Positions 27,027 to 36,757 of a DNA stretch of 64,000 bases are shown here, piece by piece. Under the pieces are notes generated by a model. It was not told the DNA's origin, made no database searches, and was given only the letters and a program-made list of their open reading frames with translations. Numbering within the stretch: the stretch's first letter is position 1; every line of letters begins with the position of its first letter. The translations under genes were made by a program, and so were the position numbers. The DNA is taken from the NCBI GenBank assembly GCA_030706605.1, contig JAUZOE010000003.1, positions 175,479 to 239,478 on the forward strand. The letters run 5' to 3'. This DNA comes from Bacteroidota bacterium. GTDB taxonomy: Bacteria > Bacteroidota > Bacteroidia > Chitinophagales > Chitinophagaceae.

Positions 27027-27788
27027 TTAAAACCTAAATCCAATGCACAAACCACTTCTTATCCCAGCCCAGGGGCCAGAAAAATTAAGAGTGGCTCCAT
27101 TGGCATCTACTGTGTTTGTAGTGTTGACCAGGGGAATATTAAGATCATCCAGAGATGATTTAAGCGAAGATTGTTCGGATGTTGAAAGAGATTGTTTACC
27201 ACTTATGCTCCCTTTAGAAGAACCATAATGTGGTCCGAATAACCACAAGTCAAGGTAAAGAGATTTTGCTAATTTCCATTGAGCACCAAACATAAGTCCT
27301 CCGGTAATTGTGTTTATGCTTCCTGAAAGAGGAATTGTTTTGTTAGTTCCATTATCGTCATAACTAAAGGGCAGATCGGCTGTATAATGTGCATAGCTGA
27401 AGAAAGGAGCTATATAAAAACCATGATAAGCACCTTTACGTCCAAGATAAAATCTTATTTCGGGCATCAATGCAAAATTGCTCATTTTAAAATTATCTAT
27501 CTGGTTTAGTGTTGTTGAATCAGTAATAGCATTCCGGATAGAATTTTTGAATGGCAAGCCTGTGCTGGGCATATCTCTTAGAGTAAGGCCAACAGTAGTT
27601 TTTTTGCCGATTTGTCGTTCATATTGAACAGTTATACTTTTAAGCGGAAGGGCTAATAAATTCAGTTTTATCAGGTTTTGGCGTTTTTTTGTTTTAGCCA
27701 TTTCATGATTCATTTCAGTAGTATCCTGGGCATATAACATAGATGCTGTTACAGTTGTGGCTACAAGAAACAAGATTATTTTTTTCAT
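27027..27788 (-). CDS. Outer-membrane beta-barrel protein (DUF3575-like)
   Basis: The 253-aa protein has a signal peptide ending at LYAQ and a C-terminal part made of alternating strands ending in the aromatic-rich GLCIGFRF, as in beta-barrel outer-membrane proteins. IKLNLLALPLKSITVQYERQ resembles the opening of DUF3575. No ligand is predicted. It is transcribed alone on the minus strand. Confidence 0.7.
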   Translation of the reverse strand: MKKIILFLVATTVTASMLYAQDTTEMNHEMAKTKKRQNLIKLNLLALPLKSITVQYERQIGKKTTVGLTLRDMPSTGLPFKNSIRNAITDSTTLNQIDNFKMSNFALMPEIRFYLGRKGAYHGFYIAPFFSYAHYTADLPFSYDDNGTNKTIPLSGSINTITGGLMFGAQWKLAKSLYLDLWLFGPHYGSSKGSISGKQSLSTSEQSSLKSSLDDLNIPLVNTTNTVDANGATLNFSGPWAGIRSGLCIGFRF

Positions 27789-28050
27789 AATAGAAAGAAA
27801 GATTAGTTCTAAACAATTAACAACGATAAATATTTATATTTATTTTATAGTCTCTTCCCCCTCTAACTATTATTTTTATAAATAAAATGTTTGCAGATGC
27901 TGCTTCCTATATTTCTGAATAATATTTTTTGGATCAGAAACCATAACATCAACGGAATAAATATTAATAAACCAATCAGATAATTATCCTTCAATAAAGA
28001 TTAATTAAATCAATATTACGGGGTGTAATCAGAGAGGTTCTGTTGAGCCT

Positions 28051-29997
28051 TTAGGCCATATTTTCTTCCAACTCCATTATCTTCTCAAACAAAGTTTCAT
28101 ATTCGAGATTGGCCTGGGTTAGTTGTGTTGTATTTTGTTGGTAACGGTTCTCTGTATCCGAGAACTTTTGCTTGTCGAGGTAAATTTCAGGAGTGGCCAG
28201 GTTAGCTTCCAGCCTGGTTTTTTCAAGGTTCAGTTTGCTGATCTTTTCTTCCAGTTGCTGGAAAGATCTTTTTACTTTCTGCAATTCTTTTTCCTGCTCC
28301 TTATTTTGAGAGGTATTATTAGATTTTTTTTCTGTCGTTGCACTTATTTTTTTTTCTACAATAGCTTCTTCTTTTTTCCCACTTGTTTTTTCTGCGGCTT
28401 TTCTTTCCAGTTTCCAACGTTCCCATTCATCGTAAGTGCCTATAAATTCCCTGATCTTGTGATCTTCAATTTCCCATATTTTGTTGGCACTCTTATTTAC
28501 AAAATAGCGGTCATGACTTACCAGGATATAGCTTCCTTCATATTTGTTCAACGCCTCTATTAAGAGATCAACGGAATGCATGTCAAGATGGTTGGTAGGC
28601 TCATCCAGTAGTAAAAAATTGGCTTTGCTTACAATAGTTTTTGCAAGGGCCACACGGGCTTTTTCTCCACCGCTCAGTACTTTTATTTTTTTATCTACAT
28701 CATCGCCACTAAATAAAAAACAACCCAATAAACTACGAAGTTCCAATTCGGTTTTACCACTACCACTATAATTCATTTCTTCCAGTACCGTATGGTTTAT
28801 ATTCAGCGCTTCTAACTGGTGCTGCGCATAGAAAGCATCTTTTACATTGTGCCCTTCAATTCTTTCTCCCACAAAAGGTTCTACTCCGGCTACCATCCTC
28901 AGCAAAGTTGATTTTCCTTTTCCATTAGCACCTATGAGGCCAATCTTATCACCGCGGCTTATTTCAGCGCCTGTATGTTCTACTATTTTTAGTTTGCCAA
29001 AGCTTTTGCTGGCATCTTTTAGTGTGCAAAGAATTCTGCCTGGCTGATTGCCAATGGTAAAATTAATCCGCATATTGGGTCTTTCCAGTTCTGTATTTTC
29101 AATGCGGTCTATTTTATCAAGCCGTTTCATTATACTTTGTGCTTGCGCGGCTTTAGAAGCTTTTGCTTTAAAGCGTTCTACAAATTTTTCCTGCTGGCGT
29201 ATATAATCCTGCTGGTTTTCGTAGGCACGTTTTTGCAGTTCTATCCTTTGCATTTTTTCTGCTAAATAATAAGAATAATTGCCTGAATAAAAATGCAGTT
29301 CCTGCTGATAGAGTTCTACGATTTTGGTTACCATTCTATCCAGGAAATACCGGTCATGCGATACAATTACTACCGAGCCACGATAATGCTGTAAATATTT
29401 TTCGAGCCATTCAATAGAGGGAAGATCCAGGTGATTGGTAGGTTCATCCAGCAATAATACATCAGGATTCATCAGTATCATTTTCGCCAGCAGCACTCTC
29501 ATGCGCCATCCACCACTGAATTCTTTGTAGGGTCTTTGAAGATCTGCATTTGGGAAACCGAGTCCCTGCAAAATTTCTTCAGTTTTATGATGGATATCAT
29601 ATCCACCAAGTATTTCCAGTTCGTGCAGCTTATCGGCATATAAATGCGCCAGAGTTTCATCAGAACTTTTCTCCAGTTCAATGCCTATTTCTTCTATTTC
29701 CTTTTCTAATGCCTGCACTTTTTCAAAGGCACTTAAAGCTACCTGAAGGATGGAATCTTCTGTATCAAAGCTTAAAAGATCCTGGTGAAGAAAACCTATA
29801 GTGGTCTCTTTTCCTTTTTCTACTGTACCGGCAGAAGGGAGAAATTGATTGGTAAATACTTTTAGTAGAGTTGACTTACCAGTTCCATTATACCCAATTA
29901 GTCCTATTCTTTCATTTGGCTGTATATGCCAGGTAGCATCCTTTACAATAACTCTTGCCCCAAATTCAAATGTAACATTCTGTAAACCTAATAACAT
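28051..29997 (-). CDS. ABC-F-family ATPase (ribosome-associated)
   Basis: The 648-aa protein has two ATP-binding cassettes and no membrane domain. The first has Walker A GYNGTGKST near residue 36 and signature EFSGGWRMRV; the second has GANGKGKST near residue 356 and LSGGEKARVALAK. Both have LLLDEPTNHLD. A linker of about 80 residues between them and a C-terminal coiled coil (about 540-648) complete an ABC-F layout like YheS/Uup. ABC-F proteins act on the ribosome, either as translation factors or antibiotic-protection proteins; it is not possible to tell which. Confidence 0.92.
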   Translation of the reverse strand: MLLGLQNVTFEFGARVIVKDATWHIQPNERIGLIGYNGTGKSTLLKVFTNQFLPSAGTVEKGKETTIGFLHQDLLSFDTEDSILQVALSAFEKVQALEKEIEEIGIELEKSSDETLAHLYADKLHELEILGGYDIHHKTEEILQGLGFPNADLQRPYKEFSGGWRMRVLLAKMILMNPDVLLLDEPTNHLDLPSIEWLEKYLQHYRGSVVIVSHDRYFLDRMVTKIVELYQQELHFYSGNYSYYLAEKMQRIELQKRAYENQQDYIRQQEKFVERFKAKASKAAQAQSIMKRLDKIDRIENTELERPNMRINFTIGNQPGRILCTLKDASKSFGKLKIVEHTGAEISRGDKIGLIGANGKGKSTLLRMVAGVEPFVGERIEGHNVKDAFYAQHQLEALNINHTVLEEMNYSGSGKTELELRSLLGCFLFSGDDVDKKIKVLSGGEKARVALAKTIVSKANFLLLDEPTNHLDMHSVDLLIEALNKYEGSYILVSHDRYFVNKSANKIWEIEDHKIREFIGTYDEWERWKLERKAAEKTSGKKEEAIVEKKISATTEKKSNNTSQNKEQEKELQKVKRSFQQLEEKISKLNLEKTRLEANLATPEIYLDKQKFSDTENRYQQNTTQLTQANLEYETLFEKIMELEENMA

Positions 29998-30096
29998 AAA
30001 ACCAACTTTTTTAAATAAGTGTGCAAAATTAAGGCTTTATGAATTATGAGTAAAGTATTAAACGTTTGATAGTCGAAAGTGATGAATGAATGATCA

Positions 30097-31278
30097 TTAA
30101 TTCAAAGCTGCATCGAAGGTTGTTTCTTCTTTGGCAGCATAACTTTTTACTACATTATATAATGTATCTCTTTCTACAGCTACCCGCTTTGCCTGTGAAA
30201 TTAACGTTACCAATTGCTCTGTACTCATTGTCGGAGTTTGTTCTTCACTGCCGGCCATAGAATAAATCTTGGTGGAGTCATCAATTGTTCCGTCCATATC
30301 ATCTACGCCAAATGATAAAGAGAGTTGCGCATTTTGTCTGCCAAGCATTGGCCAATAAGCTTTGAGGTGCGGAAAATTATCCATGTAAATTCTTGCTACC
30401 GCATACATCTTCATATCTTCCACGATTGACGATTCATGAACATGGCTCATGTCATTATTTTGATTACGAAACTTTAATGGAATGAAAGTATTAAAGCCAT
30501 GTGTTTTATCCTGTAGATTTCTTAGCCTGCTCATGTGGTCAATACGGTGGCTATAATTTTCTATATGCCCATAAAGCATGGTGGCATTTGTGTGCATCCC
30601 GGCCAGGTGCGCCTCTTCATGAATTTTTAGCCAACCTTCAGCATCTACTTTGTCAGCCGAAATCTGTTTCCTGATTTCAGTGTCAAATATTTCTGCTCCC
30701 CCGCCTGGCATAGATTGAAGACCTGCCTCCTTTAATTTATTAATTCCTTCTTTTGCAGTAAGTTTTGCCTTCCTGAACATATAATCTAACTCAACAGCGG
30801 TAAAACCTTTTATGTGCAAATCGGGCCGGTGTTGTTTTATTTGAGAAATAAAATCACAGAAATAGTTAAGGTCCATTTTAGGATGTACCCCTCCTACAAT
30901 GTGTACTTCAGTTACCGGTTTGCCATCATAGCTTTTTACAATATCCATCATCTGGGGAATACTAAGTTGCCATCCTTCATCGCGATGGGCATATAACCTG
31001 GAATAGGAACAAAATTTACAGGTGAATACACATACATTGGTAGGCTCAATATGAAAATTCCGGTTGAAATAAACTTTATCGCCATGCTTCTCTTCTCTTA
31101 TAAAATTGGCTAAAGAAGCAGTAAGACCGAGGCTGGCTTTTTCAAAAAGCAAAAGTGCTTCTTCATCAGTTATTCTTTTGTGGGCAACTATTTTCTCCGC
31201 TATTTTTTTAAATGCTTCTCCTACATTTAAGGTAGCGATCATTTCAATCAGGGCCTCTTCTTTTCCAGGTATTATCAT
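30097..31278 (-). CDS. mqnE: Aminofutalosine synthase (MqnE)
   Basis: The 393-aa radical-SAM enzyme has the cluster motif CVFTCKFC (CxxxCxxC) near residue 83. MqnE catalyses the radical addition that makes aminofutalosine in the futalosine pathway to menaquinone. SMPGGGAEIF and HTNATMLYGHIE match MqnE rather than MqnC (cyclic dehypoxanthinyl futalosine synthase) as far as I recall. Futalosine-type menaquinone synthesis occurs in many Bacteroidota. It is alone on the minus strand here. Confidence 0.87.
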   Translation of the reverse strand: MIIPGKEEALIEMIATLNVGEAFKKIAEKIVAHKRITDEEALLLFEKASLGLTASLANFIREEKHGDKVYFNRNFHIEPTNVCVFTCKFCSYSRLYAHRDEGWQLSIPQMMDIVKSYDGKPVTEVHIVGGVHPKMDLNYFCDFISQIKQHRPDLHIKGFTAVELDYMFRKAKLTAKEGINKLKEAGLQSMPGGGAEIFDTEIRKQISADKVDAEGWLKIHEEAHLAGMHTNATMLYGHIENYSHRIDHMSRLRNLQDKTHGFNTFIPLKFRNQNNDMSHVHESSIVEDMKMYAVARIYMDNFPHLKAYWPMLGRQNAQLSLSFGVDDMDGTIDDSTKIYSMAGSEEQTPTMSTEQLVTLISQAKRVAVERDTLYNVVKSYAAKEETTFDAALN

Positions 31279-31330
31279 GTAGCAAAGTTAAGATAAAAGA
31301 ATCCTTAAATACTTCATTTCAAGCTAAAGT

Positions 31331-31436
31331 TCCCGGGCGTGTCCCGCTAAGGCGGGCCGGGCTATCCGCTACAAGTCCTCATTACGCTCCGTTTCACTCT
31401 GCTTTGTTCCGGGCTTTTCGCTTCTATCCCTCACGC
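31331..31436. repeat. GC-rich intergenic repeat-like element
   Basis: This roughly 105-bp stretch is far more GC-rich than its surroundings. It starts CCCGGGCGTGTCCCGC, forms a 5-bp stem (31343-31347 with 31352-31356, loop TAAG) with an outer CCCGG/CCGGG pairing, and ends CTTCTATCCCTCACGC. I recall similar palindrome-bearing intergenic elements in many Bacteroidota genomes, with the same GGGCTATCCGCT core and the same 3' end. It resembles REP-like repeats. Only one copy is noticed in the window. Confidence 0.6.
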
Positions 31437-31477
31437 AATGGAACAGGCAATAATGCGCAAGCAGCAGATAAGAGATT

Positions 31478-34400
31478 TTAATCTTTTACGATTCTTTGTA
31501 CTATCGTTTTATCAGTATATTTCAATTTCACTATGTAAATGCCACGGGCCTGGTTGCTGAGATCAACGGTTTCTTCTTTGTTAGCAGTTCCATTATAATT
31601 TTTTGTCCATACCAATTGCCCTACAGAATTATAAACACTTGCACTTTGGAACGTTACAGGCACTTCATAATTCCTGATAATAAATTGCTGACGGAACGGG
31701 CTGGGATAAATAAGATATCCCTGATTTTTTAAACGGGCAGGAACAATAACGCCATAAATATTAATATTATCTATATAAAGATTGTTCTGCTCATTCTCTC
31801 TTGAGGTAAATGAAACCTGGAAATCATTTCCAATAAATTGCGACAAATCAATTTTAGCATTCATCCAGTCGTTTGGTAAAGGCGTAAACCTCGCTCCAGT
31901 TGCTGTACTCGGGTCGGCAAGTGTTTGCAAATCTGTCCCCCACTTTTTCCAAAGAGAAGTAAAAGTTTGTCCGCAATCAGTTGTTATTTGTAAATCAAGA
32001 GTATCTGGCTTAGAGGACGAAATACCCTGTGCATAAGCATAATCAAAAGAAACAAACAAAGAGTCATTGGCAGATGTACCTGAAACAATTGAGGATATAA
32101 ACTTTTGGGTTGAAGATATGGTATTATCATAATTTCTTATTACCATAGAACCGATACCAGTTTTGGCAACATTAGTGGTTCTTTCCCAGGTAATTCCTCC
32201 ATCCTGGTTACTAATGCCCCAGTTAGCAGGTGGAAAAGTTACTCCCTCAAAACCTTCGGATATAGGCGTGCTAACTTTTCCAAAAACATAAAATGATTTT
32301 CTTATGGTATCGTTTGCTGTAACATCATCTGCCAATCCGTTGGGGTCAGAAGTGTAAACAGTGAGTACATGATTTCCCACAGTCAAACCGTTTAATGTAT
32401 TCAGGGGAACACCCACTTGTTGTCCTTTTAGTAAGAGCCCCGTCCAATTGATAATTGTAATATTCCCATTATCCAATTGATAATTCACTTTCATTGATTT
32501 TAGCGAATCTATTCCATTGGAAAGTAACGTTACTGTTGGCGTAGGTACATCACCGCATAATAAATCAGGAAGAGCTGAGATGGAGACCGGCAATACATCT
32601 CTATTATATAATTTGAATACAGAAACAGTTACATCATCTATGTAAGTATTATTCCCATAACCATTTATGTTACGAAATTTGACGATTACTTTTTTGCCTG
32701 GAATAATAAAAGGTGTAAGATTAATGTTTTCTAATCTCCAGTTTCCAGGCGAAGATGGAAATGCAGCAAAAGCAGATGTTTGAGCTGCAGATAATGTTTT
32801 TAATTGATCGCCTGATTTTTTATAGGCTAAATGATAAGTTACACCTCCATCTCCTGAAACATATACCTCAAGGCCATCCCAGGTGGAAACATCCACAGTG
32901 TCATAAACTGCATTAGCTACTCTGAATGATAAAACTGAAGAATCGGCAGACCCTAAGTCAATTGGGGGAGAAATTAAATCATCTAACTGGCCTACTCCAT
33001 TATAGCTAAAATTTTGAACCGTAGCTGCTCCGGCCAAACTGTAGCCTGAGGAAGAACTATAAGCCCATGTGTTATTTGTATTGGGGTTCCATATTTGCCA
33101 ACCGGTGGGCGGAAACGTATTACTGGAAAAACTTTCAGTAAAAGGTGCTGTTATAGAAGAGCCTTCTAAATAAATAAAAGATTGAATAGTATCATTGTCT
33201 GTAAATGCATCTGTGCTATTGTTGGGAGCAGTAGTGTAGATAGTCATTGTATGAGTACCCAAAGTACTATTTATGTTTCCCAGGTTCAAAACAGTATCAC
33301 TTCCTGCAGCCAGGTTTAAAGGAAATACGGTGCTGACAGGAGAAGCCCCATCTAATTTCACATTAAGCGTTACCGAATTCATAATGCTCGTTCCTGTATT
33401 GCGGACGGTGGCAGTAAAAGGTGAATTATTTATGAAATATGCCTTGCGTTCAGGAATACCACGAGGCGTTACGGTTACTAAAAAAGCATCTGTAACTGCT
33501 ACAGGTGGTGTAGCACCATCAGTAGTTAATAACCCGGGACGATAAAGGTCAATACATCCCTCAACTCTTTTTCTCATGCCATCAGAAAACATGAACATAG
33601 CCCGGTCATCGAAATAATTCATAAAGCTTCCATACATTTCTCCAAAAGACTCGCTTGCACAGCCATCAGAATAATTCATACTCGGATCACCAAAATAGGC
33701 ATTTCCCGGGCCAGCCTTTTCTTCCGGAGTATCATCTCCTTCGGGACCTGCTCCTGTTGGTAGTGGCCATCCCGACTGGATTCTGAAATCCGCATTGTTA
33801 CAAACTGTCTGATCTCCGAAAGTATGCCACAGATAAAAGTAATGTCCTATCTCATGAGCCAGGGTGCCCCCTTCGGCATAAGCCGGATAATAACTGCGCG
33901 AATTACTACTTGTATAGGGCAGGGAAGATATTGAAATTACCACACCCTGCGGGCCTTCTGTAGTAGTAAAAGGAAATGTAGCAATCCCCAATAATCCAAT
34001 ATCCGAACCAGAGAAAGTACCACACCAAACATTTACATATTTAGTGTTATCCCAAGCATCCAACCCACCGGATGAATAAGATTTGATGCTTATATGGTCG
34101 GGAGAAGTATTTACCCGACGCTCAATACCGTTGGTAAGATTGCCTGAAGGGGTACGTTTTGCAAGTACAAATTTTAATGGAATTCTTCCGAGCCGGTTAT
34201 ATATTTCCTGAGGAATAACTCCCTGGTATGCATCTCCTTTATTTCCATTATATGCCTGGTTAAGTATTTCTACCTGTTCGTAAATATCTCTGTCGGTAAT
34301 CCCCGAAAGGGTAGCAGAATCATCCACCAAATGGAAAACAACCGGAATAATAATTTCGGACGCTTCAGTTTTTGTTCCTTTCTGAAGAGATTGTCGCTGT

Positions 34401-34600
34401 AAATAGGCATTATATTCTTTTTCTCCTTGAATCTTCCATTGCTGCGGTAACGTAGGATCTTTTTTTATGGCTTCTTCCATTTTTTCCATGGTTTCGCAGC
34501 GATGCGCTTCCTTGGCATTTAAAATCTTCCCTTTTATTTGTGCAAATAAAGTGGCAGTAAATAGAAATAAAACCAAGAAAAAGAGAATGATTTTTTTCAA
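31478..34600 (-). CDS. Secreted M43-type metalloprotease with T9SS C-terminal sorting domain
   Basis: I place the start at TTG 34600 (1040 aa), directly before KKIILFFLVLFLFTATLFAQ, a classic signal peptide; the upstream in-frame ATG at 34726 would put 42 odd residues ahead of it. The catalytic zinc motif HEIGHYFYLWH near residue 250 is a metzincin-like HExxHxxxxxH, as in M43 pappalysin-like peptidases, but with Tyr where Gly is usual. Repeated beta-sandwich domains follow, and the C-terminal 80 residues (SPFRQQFIIRNYE, YNSVGQLVW, GIYIVKLKY) form a type A T9SS sorting domain. Confidence 0.88.
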   Translation of the reverse strand: MKKIILFFLVLFLFTATLFAQIKGKILNAKEAHRCETMEKMEEAIKKDPTLPQQWKIQGEKEYNAYLQRQSLQKGTKTEASEIIIPVVFHLVDDSATLSGITDRDIYEQVEILNQAYNGNKGDAYQGVIPQEIYNRLGRIPLKFVLAKRTPSGNLTNGIERRVNTSPDHISIKSYSSGGLDAWDNTKYVNVWCGTFSGSDIGLLGIATFPFTTTEGPQGVVISISSLPYTSSNSRSYYPAYAEGGTLAHEIGHYFYLWHTFGDQTVCNNADFRIQSGWPLPTGAGPEGDDTPEEKAGPGNAYFGDPSMNYSDGCASESFGEMYGSFMNYFDDRAMFMFSDGMRKRVEGCIDLYRPGLLTTDGATPPVAVTDAFLVTVTPRGIPERKAYFINNSPFTATVRNTGTSIMNSVTLNVKLDGASPVSTVFPLNLAAGSDTVLNLGNINSTLGTHTMTIYTTAPNNSTDAFTDNDTIQSFIYLEGSSITAPFTESFSSNTFPPTGWQIWNPNTNNTWAYSSSSGYSLAGAATVQNFSYNGVGQLDDLISPPIDLGSADSSVLSFRVANAVYDTVDVSTWDGLEVYVSGDGGVTYHLAYKKSGDQLKTLSAAQTSAFAAFPSSPGNWRLENINLTPFIIPGKKVIVKFRNINGYGNNTYIDDVTVSVFKLYNRDVLPVSISALPDLLCGDVPTPTVTLLSNGIDSLKSMKVNYQLDNGNITIINWTGLLLKGQQVGVPLNTLNGLTVGNHVLTVYTSDPNGLADDVTANDTIRKSFYVFGKVSTPISEGFEGVTFPPANWGISNQDGGITWERTTNVAKTGIGSMVIRNYDNTISSTQKFISSIVSGTSANDSLFVSFDYAYAQGISSSKPDTLDLQITTDCGQTFTSLWKKWGTDLQTLADPSTATGARFTPLPNDWMNAKIDLSQFIGNDFQVSFTSRENEQNNLYIDNINIYGVIVPARLKNQGYLIYPSPFRQQFIIRNYEVPVTFQSASVYNSVGQLVWTKNYNGTANKEETVDLSNQARGIYIVKLKYTDKTIVQRIVKD

Positions 34601-34831
34601 AAGGTATACTTTATGATTAGATATAGATTGAGGATGGTAACATTCACGGATTTCCTGAATGCAAATTAGGAATTTATACTGAAATAAATACCTGGATGAA
34701 TATTTTATTAATTCTATAACTTTCAAAAGTATTGAGAGTTTCTGGTTGTATAATAATATTGGATGATAGAGTTTGAATTCTTTGGCCGGTAATTTAAAAG
34801 TCTATTTATATTTAGGTTAATAATAAAGACA

Positions 34832-36115
34832 ATGAATATTAAGTTGCGCCTTGTTGTGATGAATTTTCTTGAGTTTTTTGTCTGGGGAGCCTGGCTGATT
34901 TCCATTGGAGGATATTTAGGAGACACACTTCATTTTAGCGGTTCACAAATAGGAGGGGTGTTTTCTACTTTAGGCATTGCTTCTTTGTTCATGCCTGCCT
35001 TAATAGGTATAGTAGCCGATAAATGGTTAAATGCAGAAAAAGTATTGGGGATTTGCCATATAGTGAGCGCTTGCATATTATTATGGGCTTCTATAATTAA
35101 AGACCCGAATGTATTTTTTTGGGTAATGCTTTTGAACTCGATGTTTTATATGCCCACTATTGCATTAAATAATACAGTTTCTTATATTGTTTTGGAAAAT
35201 AATGGATTTGATATAGTAAAAGATTTCCCATCGATAAGAGTTTGGGGCACAATTGGTTTTATTGTTGCGATGTGGGTGGTTGATATTTTTGGGTGGAAAT
35301 CAAGTAATATGCAATTAATATTTAGCGGGATATCTGCTATGGTATTAGGTTTTTACGCTTTCTCTTTACCTCGATGCCCCCCTATAAAATCCAGGGGTGC
35401 CTCTTTTATCTCGTCTTTGGGGCTTGATGCTTTTGTATTATTTAAGCAAAAGAAGATGTTCATCTTTTTTCTTTTTGCAATGTTCCTTGGTGCCGCTTTA
35501 CAAATCACCAATGCTTTCGGAGGTTCTTTCTTAGAGAGTTTTCAAATAACTTATCCGGATACTTTTGGCGTAAAACACCCTATTCTTTTAATGTCTATTT
35601 CGCAAATTTCTGAAACACTTTTTATTCTTACTATTCCTTTTTTTCTGTACAAATTTGGTATTAAAAAAGTAATGTTAATGAGCATCATCGCCTGGGTATT
35701 TCGTTTCGGATTATTCGCTATTGGGAATCCGGGAACCGGATTATACCTGTTGGTGCTTTCTATGATCATTTATGGAATGGCCTTTGACTTCTTTAATATT
35801 TCAGGTTCTTTATTTGTAGAAAATGAAGTGAAGGCCCATGTGAGGGCAAGTGCGCAAGGTTTATTCATGTTTATGACCAATGGAATAGGAGCAATGATAG
35901 GAGGATATGGTAGCGGACTGGTAGTTGATTATTATACCAAAGTGAATCCGGTTACCCTTGAAATTATTTCAAGAGACTGGCAAAGTATTTGGTTCACTTT
36001 TGCCGGATACGCCTTGTTACTGGCAATTATTTTCCCAATAGTATTTAAATACAAACATGACGCAAACGCTATGCAAAATACGCATGCTAAAAAACTGCTG
36101 GTAACTGAAAAATGA
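34832..36115 (+). CDS. Nucleoside:H+ symporter-like MFS permease (NHS family)
   Basis: The 427-aa inner-membrane protein has about twelve hydrophobic segments. The opening LEFFVWGAWLISIGGYLG, the FSTLGIASLFMPALIGIVADKW segment and AHVRASAQGLFMFMTNGIGA match the NupG/XapB family of nucleoside:proton symporters. It would bring purine or pyrimidine nucleosides into the cell. No nucleoside catabolic gene is next to it, so the substrate is not certain. Confidence 0.88.
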   Translation: MNIKLRLVVMNFLEFFVWGAWLISIGGYLGDTLHFSGSQIGGVFSTLGIASLFMPALIGIVADKWLNAEKVLGICHIVSACILLWASIIKDPNVFFWVMLLNSMFYMPTIALNNTVSYIVLENNGFDIVKDFPSIRVWGTIGFIVAMWVVDIFGWKSSNMQLIFSGISAMVLGFYAFSLPRCPPIKSRGASFISSLGLDAFVLFKQKKMFIFFLFAMFLGAALQITNAFGGSFLESFQITYPDTFGVKHPILLMSISQISETLFILTIPFFLYKFGIKKVMLMSIIAWVFRFGLFAIGNPGTGLYLLVLSMIIYGMAFDFFNISGSLFVENEVKAHVRASAQGLFMFMTNGIGAMIGGYGSGLVVDYYTKVNPVTLEIISRDWQSIWFTFAGYALLLAIIFPIVFKYKHDANAMQNTHAKKLLVTEK

Positions 36116-36220
36116 GCGGGGGAGTTATTTCCTGTTGGCAAGAAATTAATACAAGGAATTTATAATCACTGGTAATCGATACCTCATGTCTTTTCTCTAC
36201 CTTTCCATAAAATTTTAAAT

Positions 36221-36613
36221 ATGAATGGACGTAAAATTTTTAGGACCATTGTGATCCTGCTTATTGTGGGCCTGGGCATATTTTTTTATGCCCATTTTTA
36301 TTGGGTGTTTGGCTCTGGCACCAAAGCCGGCACTCTTAATACGTTTATGAAAAAAGGTTACGTGTTTAAAACCTACGAGGGGAAAATTATTCAAAGTGGA
36401 TTTAAGCAAAATATTCAAAGCAATGAATTTGATTTCAGTGTAACTAAAGAAAGCGTTGCACAGGTTTTATTGAATAATGCTGGAAGAGATGTGGAAGTGC
36501 ATTATATAGAATATTTTGGAGCTCTTCCCTGGCGCGGAATGCAGAGGTTTATCGTTGACAGCGTTTATGAAGTAAGAAGCACGCAAGATACAAGGGGAAT
36601 CAACCCTCAATAA
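36221..36613 (+). CDS. Conserved membrane-anchored protein of unknown function
   Basis: The 130-aa protein has one N-terminal transmembrane helix (about residues 9-27), then a beta-rich domain: GYVFKTYEGKIIQSGF, NEFDFSVTKESVAQVLLNNAG, DVEVHYIEYFGALPWRGMQRFIVDSV. Similar proteins in Bacteroidota are sometimes labelled 6-phosphogluconate dehydrogenase; no dinucleotide-binding fold is visible and I regard that label as wrong. The end RSTQDTRGINPQ is probably disordered. Function unknown. Confidence 0.75.
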   Translation: MNGRKIFRTIVILLIVGLGIFFYAHFYWVFGSGTKAGTLNTFMKKGYVFKTYEGKIIQSGFKQNIQSNEFDFSVTKESVAQVLLNNAGRDVEVHYIEYFGALPWRGMQRFIVDSVYEVRSTQDTRGINPQ

Positions 36614-36706
36614 TTTGTAAGTCTTAATTTTCCTCTAACTTATCAATTTCCCCCTCCATTCCAGGAGTGATATAAGTTTCTTAAAAAATACAATCTGCAA
36701 AGCAAA

Positions 36707-36745
36707 AAAAGGTTAATCCGAATTACCGAATTAACCTTTTCAATT
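36707..36745. terminator. Intrinsic terminator between convergent genes
   Basis: An 11-bp stem, AAAAGGTTAAT (36707-36717) with its complement (36730-36740), a 12-nt loop and a preceding A-run or following T-rich tail lie between the unknown membrane-protein gene and trxA. It could act in both directions. Confidence 0.75.
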
Positions 36746-36757
36746 TTATTCATTAAC

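Noticed and set aside
28123..28563. 146-codon plus-strand frame within the ABC-F gene
   Set aside because: It is an antisense shadow of the coiled-coil end of a well-recognised gene, with biased Phe/Leu composition.
34601..34726. 42-residue N-terminal extension of the M43 protease
   Set aside because: It would place a non-signal sequence before a clear signal peptide that starts at TTG 34600.
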